From positions 1 to 21,099 of the forward strand of contig DJKX01000070.1 of assembly GCA_002436185.1 (NCBI GenBank): DNA of 21,099 nucleotides. The letters are read 5' to 3'. The translations under genes were made by a program, and so were the position numbers. Shown here piece by piece: positions 8,735 to 16,850 of the stretch. Positions within the stretch are counted from its first letter, which is position 1. Every line of letters starts with the position of its first letter. This DNA is from Fidelibacterota bacterium UBA6531 (lineage in GTDB: Bacteria > Fidelibacterota > Marinisomatia > Marinisomatales > TCS55). A model generated the notes under the pieces. It did no database searches. It was not told where the DNA came from and was given only the letters and a program-made list of their open reading frames with translations.

Positions 8735-9799
8735 TTAGTTATTCTCAAAATCCGGTATCATCACCGATCGTTTTTTTAACTTATGTTCCAGTGTCCGTTG
8801 AAAGATTTCATTAATTTTCGACATATGAAAGGTTTCTGTAAATGGTTTTATTGTCAGTTTATCTTCAGAGACCAATTTCAAAACATCTGCATACAACTCA
8901 GGCTTACAACCCCATGTACCAATAATATTTGCATCAAATGCCATGACATTACTTAGCCGTATTTCCAGTTTATCCATGGTAAATCCAACAATGGACAATG
9001 TGCTGGCAATCCCCATTAAGGCAAAGGCCAGTTCCTGTCCCGGCTTTGTACCGGACATTTCATAGATTTTCCAACGATTTGGAGGAGCTCCTATTTCCCG
9101 GCATTTTTCCTTTACAGCATTTTTGATCTCTTTAATTTTCATCCCGGATGTATTAATGCAGTCCTTAATTCCAATTTGTGTTAATTGGTCTAATTTGTCT
9201 TTGGAAATATCAAGAGCCACCACTTTTCCCCCAAATATTTTGGCAATTTGTGTGGCATAAATACCAACCCCTCCAACGCCAATGATGATTGCAAAATCAC
9301 CCTCATGAATCCCACTTTTCACCATCACCTGATAAGGTGTAGAAACCGCATCAGCAATAACCGCCAATTCTGCCAATGAGTGGCCTTGCAAGGCAGAATC
9401 AGAAACAACTGCCAAATATTTAGATGGTGTAACGATATGGGTAGAAAATCCACCGTGAAAATCATTGCCTGGCATCTGCTGTTTTTGGCAGATATTGCTT
9501 CGTCCAGCGTTGCATAAATCACAATCACCACATGGCATAACCGCTGGAATAATGACTGATTTGCCCACCAAATGAGATGGACCATCTTCAACAATTCCAC
9601 TGATTTCGTGTCCTAATACTAGAGGGAGTTCATGTTTAGTAGGCACCCCATAATGCCAAAAACTGATATCTGTATGACATACTCCACAACCAGATATTTT
9701 CACTAAAGCTTCATCCTCTCCAAGGATGGGGATGGATTTTTCAACCAACTCAAAAGGATGGTCTTTTGCTGTCATTTGCCAAGATTTTATCATACTCAT
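8735..9799 (-). CDS. had: 6-hydroxycyclohex-1-ene-1-carbonyl-CoA dehydrogenase (zinc ADH family)
   Basis: A 354-residue medium-chain zinc alcohol dehydrogenase. The catalytic-zinc region GVCHTD (Cys41) and GHE (His64/Glu65), the structural-zinc cysteines 90, 93, 96 and 104, and the nucleotide loop GVGGVG (about 174-179) are all present. In this pathway Had/BamQ oxidises the hydroxy group formed by Dch, using NAD+, to give 6-oxocyclohex-1-ene-1-carbonyl-CoA for Oah. Sequence alone shows only a zinc ADH. The specific role rests on its size, its general resemblance and its position directly ahead of oah and dch. Two nearby start codons exist (9799 and 9793); I kept the first. The gap of 16 bases to oah contains the oah ribosome site. 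Confidence 0.88.
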   Translation of the reverse strand: MSMIKSWQMTAKDHPFELVEKSIPILGEDEALVKISGCGVCHTDISFWHYGVPTKHELPLVLGHEISGIVEDGPSHLVGKSVIIPAVMPCGDCDLCNAGRSNICQKQQMPGNDFHGGFSTHIVTPSKYLAVVSDSALQGHSLAELAVIADAVSTPYQVMVKSGIHEGDFAIIIGVGGVGIYATQIAKIFGGKVVALDISKDKLDQLTQIGIKDCINTSGMKIKEIKNAVKEKCREIGAPPNRWKIYEMSGTKPGQELAFALMGIASTLSIVGFTMDKLEIRLSNVMAFDANIIGTWGCKPELYADVLKLVSEDKLTIKPFTETFHMSKINEIFQRTLEHKLKKRSVMIPDFENN

Positions 9800-9877
9800 T
9801 TTAGTTCTTTTTTGGCCACGCTTGTATTGGGCGAAGTTGTAATAAAGACGCTAATTATGAACTCAAACTTTTCGTGA

Positions 9878-11119
9878 TTAATCACAATTTTCAATGAGTA
9901 TTGCAGTTCCCTGCCCACCACCAATACAGGCAGAGGCAATTCCATATTTACCATTTTGTCGCTTAAGCTCTAATGCTAATGTATGAGTTAGTCGTGTTCC
10001 AGTCGCTGCCAATGGGTGCCCAATAGCTATAGCACCTCCATTTACATTAAGTTTTTCTCGATCTAATTCAAGCTCTCTTTCAACTGCAACAATCTGCGCA
10101 CCAAAAGCCTCATTGATTTCAAAAAGGTCGATATTATCTATAGATAACCCCGTTTTATCAAGCACATCTCGGATTGCAGGTGCCGGTCCAATACCCATGA
10201 TATTCGGTTCAACACCAGCAGAAGCTGATGCAACAATTTTAGCCAATGGTTTCAATCCTTTTGATTTTACCGCATCACCTGATGCAACAATTACGGATGC
10301 TGCACCATCCACAATAGCACTCGAATTACCGGCTGTTTGCACACCATCTTTCGCAAATGTCGGATTTAATCCTTGTAATTGCTCCAGACTTGTTTCGCGG
10401 ATATTTTCATCAAAATCTAATGCGCATTTACTTGGAATTGTCCGAATTTTTCGTGGTGCTAATCCTTCTGTTTCAATTACACCCGAACTCACAGGTGTAA
10501 TTTCTTTAGCGAAAACACCACTCGTCATCTTTTTAACGGCTAGAGAATGTGACCTGAGGGCAAATACATCAACATCTTCTCGTGAAATATTATATTTTTT
10601 TGCAAGGTTTTCAGCAGTTTGTCCCATTGAACATTTTCCGGCAGGGTCATATAGACCTTCAAATAGCATGTCACCAAATTTTAATCCCCCCAACCGATAT
10701 CCCATTCTGTTCCCGAATGAAGATGTAGGGGTAAGTGTCATATTTTCTGCCCCTCCGGCCAACACAATGCTGGCTTTTTCTAATACTATTTGTTCTGCGC
10801 CAGATATGATAGATTCAAAACCTGAGCCACAAATACGCTGTACCAATAAAGCGGGTACTGTTGAGGGAATTCCGCAATATAATCCTATGTGCCGTGGAAT
10901 ATAAATTGCATCAAAACTGGATTGAATGATATTTGCATAGATCACATGGTCTATATCAGCCGGTTTCACTTCAGATTTCTCAATCGCATTTTTACTTGCA
11001 ATAATACCTAAATTTGTGGAAGTAACCGCACCTAATGACCCCATGAATTTCCCAAATGGGGTGCGTGCTCCATTGATCAGAAATACATCATTGTACGTAC
11101 ATGCAAATGCTATTCTCAT
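9878..11119 (-). CDS. Acetyl-CoA C-acyltransferase (beta-ketothiolase)
   Basis: A 413-residue thiolase. The nucleophilic cysteine lies in RICGSGFES (Cys97), the catalytic His is in GGAIAIGHPLAATG, and the second cysteine is in ACIGGGQG near the C-terminus; NEAFG and the N-terminal NGARTPFGKF are also typical. It would cleave a 3-oxoacyl-CoA with CoA, most likely 3-oxopimelyl-CoA to glutaryl-CoA plus acetyl-CoA. The start ATG overlaps the upstream stop by four bases (ATGA). That gives an N-terminus about nine residues longer than many thiolases, but the overlap supports it. The 78 bases between this gene and had hold no obvious terminator. Substrate chain length cannot be told from the sequence. 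Confidence 0.9.
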   Translation of the reverse strand: MRIAFACTYNDVFLINGARTPFGKFMGSLGAVTSTNLGIIASKNAIEKSEVKPADIDHVIYANIIQSSFDAIYIPRHIGLYCGIPSTVPALLVQRICGSGFESIISGAEQIVLEKASIVLAGGAENMTLTPTSSFGNRMGYRLGGLKFGDMLFEGLYDPAGKCSMGQTAENLAKKYNISREDVDVFALRSHSLAVKKMTSGVFAKEITPVSSGVIETEGLAPRKIRTIPSKCALDFDENIRETSLEQLQGLNPTFAKDGVQTAGNSSAIVDGAASVIVASGDAVKSKGLKPLAKIVASASAGVEPNIMGIGPAPAIRDVLDKTGLSIDNIDLFEINEAFGAQIVAVERELELDREKLNVNGGAIAIGHPLAATGTRLTHTLALELKRQNGKYGIASACIGGGQGTAILIENCD

Positions 11120-12855
11120 TTCACATGATCCGGATTATGATTTAATTGACGATGATTTTTCTGTGCTAAGACCGAAGCTCCTAAGGCAACTATATATTGA
11201 GGGTTAGGCGCGGTAGTAACATCAACTGAAAGTTCTTTTGCTAATAAATCCTGCAAATAAGGGTGATATGCAATCACGCCACCACAGAGCATAATGGGAA
11301 TATTAGTACGTACCGGTAGTTTCCGGATACGATTGATAATGGAAAGATATATTCCTTTGGATATTTCTTCAATGGGAATATTATTGAATTTCCAGCCGAG
11401 GATTTCCGATTTCGCAAAAACTGTACAGAAACTGTTTATGACTTTGGAACCGGAAGCTAATTCTGCAAGGTCACTCATTTCATTTAGTTCCAATTCTGCT
11501 TTCTCTGCAATTTCAGTTATAAATGTCCCGGTACCGGCAGCACATTTATCATTCATGTAAAAGTTATTCACCTCGCCATCAGGACCGCTTTCAATAATTT
11601 TAATATCTTCACCACCAATATCAATGATGCATTTATGTTCCGGGAATGATGCAGATAATCCAGCTGATGCACAGATCAGTTCAGTAGTTTGCAGGTCACC
11701 TTTATAACTGTCCCTTCCATATCCAGTTGTGCAGACTTTGTTAATAGAAAACTGTTTATTTATTTTCGATAACTGATTTCTGAATTTATTTTTATTTCGG
11801 CTTAATGTAGGGATAACACTGTTAAAAACGAGCTCCCCTGAATCATCTATAACAACCAATTTTGTATATGATGATCCTAAATCAATACCAAGATAATACT
11901 GACCCATTTTCTTTTTTTCGTGTAGATGGATCAGTGCAGTTACACCTTGATTCAGAGGAGTATCAATTTGGTGTTTTTTACCATATTCAACAATTTTTCC
12001 ATTGAGATGATCAATTTCTGTTTCAACACCATTGTCAATATCAACCAGCATTGATGGCCGGTGATGGCCGGCTTTTTTTAAATAACGGATACAATCCTCT
12101 CTAAATCCTTTTCGTATTTCAATATTCTCCATTTTGACTACTTGGACAGATTCATCGATAATTCCGGCTACCATATCAACTGTTTCTGGGAAGCTCATCA
12201 CCTCTTTCATAGTACGGTGTGAGATAGCACATAACCCGCTTAAAGCTGCGTTCAAAATTGCTTTTTCCCAGATATGATTTCGTATTTCATCCGAATCTGA
12301 TATTGCTGTTTCAAGATCGACTGTATTGAGAAGGCTTGTAAATGATTCTGCAATCTGTTGGCTATTTTTCGCTAAGGCAGCAACGTAATTGGGAGGGTTG
12401 AAAAAAGTTACATTTACTGTATTCAGTTTTTTCATTTCGCCGGCATAATTGATGACCATTCTTAATGTGCGCTGTTTTCCAAAAGCCTGAGCTGTGATTA
12501 ATTCGTTGTCAATACCGTTTTGAGCACACATCACACACACTTTTTCGGAATCTAATAGTGCTATTTGTTCTATCACTTTGTTTAAGGCAGTTGTTTTAAC
12601 AGAAATCACGATCAGGTCCAAATCATAATCCGCCAACTCAGAAATGCTGTTGCAAGCATGATTGACTTGTATCTCCTTGTTGATCGAATTGGTCAGTTTT
12701 ATTCCGGCTTTAATTAATTCATCAATTTTTTCCTTTAAAATATCGCAGATAATTACTTGAGCACCGGCTTCAATAAGATGTGCAGCCAGTGTCAGTCCAA
12801 CCGGCCCAGCACCGATGACGCCAATTTTTAACTGAGTTTTTGGTTTTTCAGTCAT
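11116..12855 (-). CDS. Ketopantoate-reductase-like domain fused to a BcrA/BcrD/HgdC-type ATPase
   Basis: A 579-residue ORF with two complete domains. Residues 1-316 look like the PanE/ApbA (2-dehydropantoate 2-reductase) family: GVIGAGPVGLTLAAHL near the N-terminus, CAQNGIDNE, and a helical C-terminal half. From residue 317 (MGQYYLGIDLGSSYTK) it is an activator ATPase of the BadF/BadG/BcrA/BcrD family, with CTTGYGRD, DIGGED (usually DIGGQD), NDKCAAGTG and SFCTVFAKSE. Both cysteines that bind the bridging 4Fe-4S cluster in such dimers are present. I chose the ATG at 12855, overlapping the upstream stop (ATGACTGA); the frame open to 12969 is out-of-frame readthrough of the previous gene. The second domain has its own in-frame ATG at 11907, so separate synthesis of a 263-residue ATPase is possible. 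The KPR-domain substrate is unknown; pantoate is unlikely here. Confidence 0.82.
   Translation of the reverse strand: MTEKPKTQLKIGVIGAGPVGLTLAAHLIEAGAQVIICDILKEKIDELIKAGIKLTNSINKEIQVNHACNSISELADYDLDLIVISVKTTALNKVIEQIALLDSEKVCVMCAQNGIDNELITAQAFGKQRTLRMVINYAGEMKKLNTVNVTFFNPPNYVAALAKNSQQIAESFTSLLNTVDLETAISDSDEIRNHIWEKAILNAALSGLCAISHRTMKEVMSFPETVDMVAGIIDESVQVVKMENIEIRKGFREDCIRYLKKAGHHRPSMLVDIDNGVETEIDHLNGKIVEYGKKHQIDTPLNQGVTALIHLHEKKKMGQYYLGIDLGSSYTKLVVIDDSGELVFNSVIPTLSRNKNKFRNQLSKINKQFSINKVCTTGYGRDSYKGDLQTTELICASAGLSASFPEHKCIIDIGGEDIKIIESGPDGEVNNFYMNDKCAAGTGTFITEIAEKAELELNEMSDLAELASGSKVINSFCTVFAKSEILGWKFNNIPIEEISKGIYLSIINRIRKLPVRTNIPIMLCGGVIAYHPYLQDLLAKELSVDVTTAPNPQYIVALGASVLAQKNHRQLNHNPDHVK
11911..11917 (-). 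other. A AAA AAG slippery heptamer at the fusion junction
   Basis: Read on the minus strand, the codons GAA AAA AAG contain the heptamer A AAA AAG in the reading frame needed for -1 slippage, the same heptamer used in E. coli dnaX. It lies one codon before the ATG of the ATPase domain. A -1 shift would end translation at a TGA roughly ten codons later, releasing the reductase-like domain alone. Function is inferred only; such runs also arise by chance in AT-rich genes. Confidence 0.35.
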
Positions 12856-14077
12856 GGGACAATGAATATTTGGCTTGTTTTTTATATTTGATTTGTTCGA
12901 TAAAGGTCTCCAGCTTGGTTCGCGTTTGACCGTCTGAAAAAAACCGTAAGTCCACCAAATCTCCGTCAAACGAAATAGTATCTATCCCTGTGGCGTCTGT
13001 TATCCTTTTGGGGAGACCAAAGCGATTGTTAGCATTATTAAAACAGGTTTTTGAATCATGAAATACCACTCCGTCGACTTTGAATAGTTCGATTAATTTT
13101 TTTATCATTTTCAATTTCGAATTTTCTCCACGGTTGATAAAAATTTGTGTATAAGCATAGGCCATGGATTCGAGTGGTTTTTGAGGATCAAAGGCATCAA
13201 ATATCCAGCTGTTGCAATAAGTGGAGACGACCACTGCAGTGTGGTTTTGTGCGAACAGTTCTGCCAGCGATCTCAACCGTCCCCATACGGGCATGCCTTC
13301 CCAATAAATCCTGACTTTTTCGCCTTGGACAGCACCTTCATTTTTCACGACCAAATCTTCCAATTCGGCCAAAACTTCACTGTAGAAGTCAACACATATT
13401 TTGGTTCCGCGAAGAACGACAATGGGCGCCATCAAAATACAACCATCAAAATAGGTAAGCGGTGCCGGTGAATGAATTGAAGTTTCCAGCACTTTCTTCC
13501 ACAGCGATGATCCTTCAAAACTCAACATCATTATTTCCGTTAGTTTTTCATTTTCCAAAGGTTTTCCGATAATTTTTTCACCGATGGATATCAAATTCTT
13601 TAATTGAGCTACAACATTTTCTACATCAGCCTGCGAAACTTTCTCTAAGTATCTCGGCGGGTAAATACCGACTACTGGACAATCGTATTCACGCCCAAAA
13701 AAGTTGAACCATTCGGATACTTCTCGGCACTGGTTGGTATTGTAAACTATGAGATCGGGTGTAGGAATAGATTTAATTCCATAAACATGTGTGAGCGGAG
13801 TTTCCTTCATGAGCCATGCTCCAATGTCCGCTGTCAGATAGGAGCAGATTTCGCTATCATACCCAGCCTGATGTGCTCGAGGAATGTATTTTTCAGCTGT
13901 TCGCGATGCACCTAAAAGGGCGCCGTGATTCTCCGGAAAGTAAACTTCAAAACCCAGGGCCCGCAGTATTTCTACAGGACCGGCACTGGTACACCAGGCT
14001 ATCGGAGATTTCATTCCTGTAAAATAATCGTGCAGAATACTCTTTAATGTTTGCTGTGATTTAAGTCGGGCCATCAT
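12848..14077 (-). CDS. Second BcrB/HgdB-like 2-hydroxyacyl-CoA dehydratase D-component family subunit
   Basis: A 409-residue protein of the family that includes benzoyl-CoA reductase BcrB/BcrC and 2-hydroxyacyl-CoA dehydratase subunits. It aligns by eye with the BcrB-like protein at 17658-18956: EICSYLTADIGAW against DICGYVKADVAMQ, TNQC against TNAC, and HDSKTC against HPIKSC. The probable 4Fe-4S ligands are therefore Cys78, Cys117 and Cys345. A TR..LE.FIE-type tail follows GDLVDLRF, typical of dehydratase subunits. No second, BcrC-like partner sits beside it. It lies between the ligase stop (TAA directly followed by ATGATG) and the fused ATPase gene, which it overlaps. Either of the two first ATGs could start it; the second is better spaced from GGAG. 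It may be a dehydratase, a reductase paralogue, or a subunit that pairs with the upstream BcrC. I cannot decide. Confidence 0.85.
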   Translation of the reverse strand: MMARLKSQQTLKSILHDYFTGMKSPIAWCTSAGPVEILRALGFEVYFPENHGALLGASRTAEKYIPRAHQAGYDSEICSYLTADIGAWLMKETPLTHVYGIKSIPTPDLIVYNTNQCREVSEWFNFFGREYDCPVVGIYPPRYLEKVSQADVENVVAQLKNLISIGEKIIGKPLENEKLTEIMMLSFEGSSLWKKVLETSIHSPAPLTYFDGCILMAPIVVLRGTKICVDFYSEVLAELEDLVVKNEGAVQGEKVRIYWEGMPVWGRLRSLAELFAQNHTAVVVSTYCNSWIFDAFDPQKPLESMAYAYTQIFINRGENSKLKMIKKLIELFKVDGVVFHDSKTCFNNANNRFGLPKRITDATGIDTISFDGDLVDLRFFSDGQTRTKLETFIEQIKYKKQAKYSLSHD

Positions 14078-15799
14078 TTACTCCAAGTCAATTACATATA
14101 CTGTGTCAGATGCTGCTTTACCTCGTTCATAAAGAGAATCAATCTCCGCCTTAAATACTTTCCCTACAATGTTCGGGGCTAGTTTCATGGAAGGTGTTAA
14201 TTCCTCATTTTCAATACTGAGTTCGTAATCAATCAATATAGCTTTTTTGTACCGAGAATATTTTGGTAGAATTGAGTGATTCCACCGCTGCAGACATTCT
14301 TGTAAACATTTTGCATAGTCGTTCATTCCGGTGGGGCAGTCACATTTTTTCATTAATAGTGATTCGTCTGGCTTTTGGGAGAAGAGACTTTTGTTGGGGA
14401 AAAGAAGAATGATGGGATGATCTCGCCCGTTACCGACCATATAGGCATGGGCCAGGTAGGCACAGTCTTTTGCAATGAGGTTTTCAATTTCCGTTGGAAT
14501 CACTTTTTCAGCATTTGAAAGTTTAAAGATTCTGTCTTTCCGGGCAATTAGTTTTAGTCCTGACTCAGTATATTTTCCTACATCACCTGTACGGAACCAC
14601 CCGTTTTCTTCCATCACTTCAGTAGTTGCATTGGGATTATTATAGTAACCGGTCATAACATTGGGGCCTTTTACGAGGATTTCCCCATCCTCATCTATTT
14701 TAACTGAAACACCTGGAATGGGTTTACCCACAATGCCCGGTTCTCGGGGAATATTTGGATCTGTTACGGTACAGCAGGGAGATGTTTCTGTCAACCCCCA
14801 GCCTTCCACGATTGGAATTCCATGGTCATCGAAAAGATCCGTAATTGTCCGGGGTAGGGGGGCCGCTGCTGTAAAAATAAACCGCAATTCATTGTGAAAA
14901 ATCATTTGTTCTATTTTTGAGTCCTGCATGACTTTCGTTGCAATTTCCTGATATATAAGGGGAACGCTAAAAAATACTGTTGGTTGTATTTGCTCCCAAT
15001 TATGCAAAAGTGTATTAATATCCTTTCCGTAACTGTGCTCGAGCGATAGGGTAGCACCATTAACAATTGCAGCAAATTTTTCGAAGATTCCGCCAAAACT
15101 GTGATGCCATGGTAAAAATGACAAAAAACGGTCTCGCTGGTTCAAATCCCACAAAACTTTCATTGACGCCTGCTGAGATAGAATATTTTTATGAGTCAAT
15201 TGCACACATTTTGGTTTTCCCATCGTTCCTGACGTGTACATCATTAAGGAAACTGTATCAGGGGAAATATTCAATCCGCAAATATCAGTGGAGCTAGGAG
15301 AACAAGAAGTCAGGTTTTCAAAGGATGTCAAATTGGGATTATCATTTTCTTCGATAGTTGAAAAGTGAATAATCTTTTTCAGTAATTTCTGGGATTTAAT
15401 TTTGGCATATTGCTCTTGATCATCTACAGCAGCAAACGTCGGATTACAAAAATTAAGCAAGTGTTTTGCCTGACTCTCCGGGTACCCAGGAAAAATGGGT
15501 ACTGAAACTGCTCCCATGGACATGACAGCTAACTCCAGTTCCAGCATTTCCTGACAATTCCTGGATAAGATCGCCATCCGGTCGCCCATTTTAAATCCGT
15601 TTGACTGAAGCCAGTCCTGAATGGAAAGTATATGTTGATATAATTTTTCCCAGCTTAAGGGTCTATAGGTTTCATTCTTAACTTCCTGATAAACTGGATG
15701 GCATGAAAATTTATTGACGTTTTCTTTGAGTAGAGTTGCCAGATTTTTGGAATAATCCGGCAGGTGGAAAGAACTACTGAAATGATCAGATATAATCAT
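14078..15799 (-). CDS. AMP-forming acyl-CoA ligase (FAA1-like), candidate aromatic acid-CoA ligase
   Basis: A 573-residue adenylate-forming enzyme. The ATP loop YTSGTMGKPK (188-197), GWGLTETSP (from 333), WFRTGD (about 402-406), RKDRIFKLSNAEKVIP and a late ELTPSMKL lysine motif are all visible. It converts a carboxylate, ATP and CoA to the acyl-CoA. The sequence style is that of long-chain acyl-CoA synthetases rather than the shorter classical benzoate-CoA ligases. Its position inside the cluster suggests it supplies benzoyl-CoA, 4-hydroxybenzoyl-CoA or a related aryl or alicyclic acyl-CoA. I chose the ATG at 15799, which overlaps the upstream stop (ATGA) and follows a purine-rich AAGAAAGA. 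An earlier ATG at 15823 would add eight residues and overlap the upstream gene by 28 bases. The exact substrate cannot be read from the sequence. Confidence 0.85.
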   Translation of the reverse strand: MIISDHFSSSFHLPDYSKNLATLLKENVNKFSCHPVYQEVKNETYRPLSWEKLYQHILSIQDWLQSNGFKMGDRMAILSRNCQEMLELELAVMSMGAVSVPIFPGYPESQAKHLLNFCNPTFAAVDDQEQYAKIKSQKLLKKIIHFSTIEENDNPNLTSFENLTSCSPSSTDICGLNISPDTVSLMMYTSGTMGKPKCVQLTHKNILSQQASMKVLWDLNQRDRFLSFLPWHHSFGGIFEKFAAIVNGATLSLEHSYGKDINTLLHNWEQIQPTVFFSVPLIYQEIATKVMQDSKIEQMIFHNELRFIFTAAAPLPRTITDLFDDHGIPIVEGWGLTETSPCCTVTDPNIPREPGIVGKPIPGVSVKIDEDGEILVKGPNVMTGYYNNPNATTEVMEENGWFRTGDVGKYTESGLKLIARKDRIFKLSNAEKVIPTEIENLIAKDCAYLAHAYMVGNGRDHPIILLFPNKSLFSQKPDESLLMKKCDCPTGMNDYAKCLQECLQRWNHSILPKYSRYKKAILIDYELSIENEELTPSMKLAPNIVGKVFKAEIDSLYERGKAASDTVYVIDLE

Positions 15800-16050
15800 A
15801 ATCTTTCTTTTGACTTTGTCCATATTGTTTGCATTTCATTACTGCAGGAGATATAGCAGGCATCACAATTTGCTCCCATGGGCTGGGCATTCTCTGACAA
15901 AGGCTCAAGATGGACTTCTCTTCCCATGGTTTCATATAGTTGTTTTGCTTCAGTCAGTCTGGGTTCCCCACAGGTAAATTGTTTCTCCCAACCTGCTGTT
16001 TTCAGTTTTTCGTCTGCAAAGGATTGAGCAATTCCACAAAGTTTTTCCAT
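15796..16050 (-). CDS. Small cysteine-rich protein of unknown function
   Basis: An 84-residue protein that I do not recognise. It begins exactly at the stop of the preceding ATPase gene (TAATG) and ends in an ATGA overlap with the ligase gene, so it is almost certainly a real, co-translated gene. It has five cysteines at positions 5, 27, 62, 65 and 69; the last three form CDACYISC (CxxCxxxC). It has no membrane segment and no signal peptide. The pattern is not the CxxCxxCxxxCP of 8Fe ferredoxins, so it is not an obvious electron donor, but metal or Fe-S binding is plausible. Its position suggests a role with the reductase or its activation. Confidence 0.75.
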   Translation of the reverse strand: MEKLCGIAQSFADEKLKTAGWEKQFTCGEPRLTEAKQLYETMGREVHLEPLSENAQPMGANCDACYISCSNEMQTIWTKSKERL

Positions 16051-16850
16051 TACGAATCTCCAATCTTTTCCAGTCGCTGCAACGCGAGTGTAGCGGCACC
16101 GAGTGCAGTTGTAAATTGAATCATTTCCCCATCAGCGACATTAATTTTTTCAGTGACATTTTCCCTCAATACATCTATCATTGTTTTAAACCGCATGATA
16201 CCACCGGTAAGTGTAATTTCCGACTCCATCCTCACTCTTTTAAGCAGCTGAACTGCACGTTTCACAAGTGAGAACATTGCACCATGCATAATATCAGCAG
16301 GCGCTGATCCAAGGGAGAGTTGGTTAATCACTTCAGATTCGGCAAATACAGCACAGACTCCAGAAATTGGGACATCCTCTTTAGATGTTTGTACCAATGG
16401 ACCGATTTCTTCGGTTTCATAACCCATATAACGAGCAGTCTTTTCGAGAAATGCTCCTGTTCCTGCAGCACATTTATCATTCAATCGGAATGATTTCACT
16501 TTCACGTATTCATTCAGTCGACTGGCTTTCATAGTTTGCCCACCAATGTCCAATACGGTTCTAGTTTTTGGAAAATAAAAATTTGCACCTCGAGCAGTGG
16601 CTGTAAGATCTGTAACTGTTAAATCACAAAACTCAACCCGGTGTCTACCATAGCCGGTAGAAATAGTATATCCAATATCATTTTCCTGTAGACCTGAATT
16701 TTGCATGGCATCATCGAAAACTTTCCTTGAAATTTCACCTAATTTGAATCCGGTAGGGTGCATTTCTTTTCCAACAATTTTCCGGTCAGGAGACAGGATA
16801 ACTGCTTTTGTGTAGGTGGACCCAACATCAATACCAACAACATGCTTCAT
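16050..16850 (-). CDS. Benzoyl-CoA reductase ATPase subunit (BcrA/BcrD family), second copy
   Basis: A 266-residue ASKHA-fold ATPase of the BadF/BadG/BcrA/BcrD/HgdC family. It has the phosphate loop GIDVGSTYTK (6-15), STGYGRHRV, DIGGQTMKA (101-109), NDKCAAGTG (Cys127), GVCAVFAESEV (Cys166) and LTGGIM. Cys127 and Cys166 are the positions I recall as binding the bridging 4Fe-4S in the dehydratase activator. With the other ATPase it would form a heterodimer that couples ATP hydrolysis to low-potential electron transfer into the catalytic BcrB/BcrC subunits. Both ATPases are short, unlike the roughly 440-residue BcrA of Thauera, so the arrangement is closer to the Azoarcus Bzd type. I cannot say which of the two matches BcrA and which BcrD. 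It overlaps the upstream gene by four bases. Confidence 0.9.
   Translation of the reverse strand: MKHVVGIDVGSTYTKAVILSPDRKIVGKEMHPTGFKLGEISRKVFDDAMQNSGLQENDIGYTISTGYGRHRVEFCDLTVTDLTATARGANFYFPKTRTVLDIGGQTMKASRLNEYVKVKSFRLNDKCAAGTGAFLEKTARYMGYETEEIGPLVQTSKEDVPISGVCAVFAESEVINQLSLGSAPADIMHGAMFSLVKRAVQLLKRVRMESEITLTGGIMRFKTMIDVLRENVTEKINVADGEMIQFTTALGAATLALQRLEKIGDS

Noticed and set aside
10113..10904. A 263-codon plus-strand ORF inside the thiolase gene
   Set aside because: It is the antisense shadow of a well-conserved thiolase and shows no domain motifs of its own.
11116..12855. Annotating the N-terminal domain as a housekeeping ketopantoate reductase (panE)
   Set aside because: The family resemblance is real, but the fusion to an activator ATPase and the catabolic context make a role in pantothenate synthesis unlikely, so no gene symbol is given.
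12856..12969. N-terminal extension of the KPR-ATPase ORF by 38 residues
   Set aside because: The extra residues come from reading the end of the upstream BcrB-like gene in another frame; the GAGPVG domain begins properly from the ATG at 12855.
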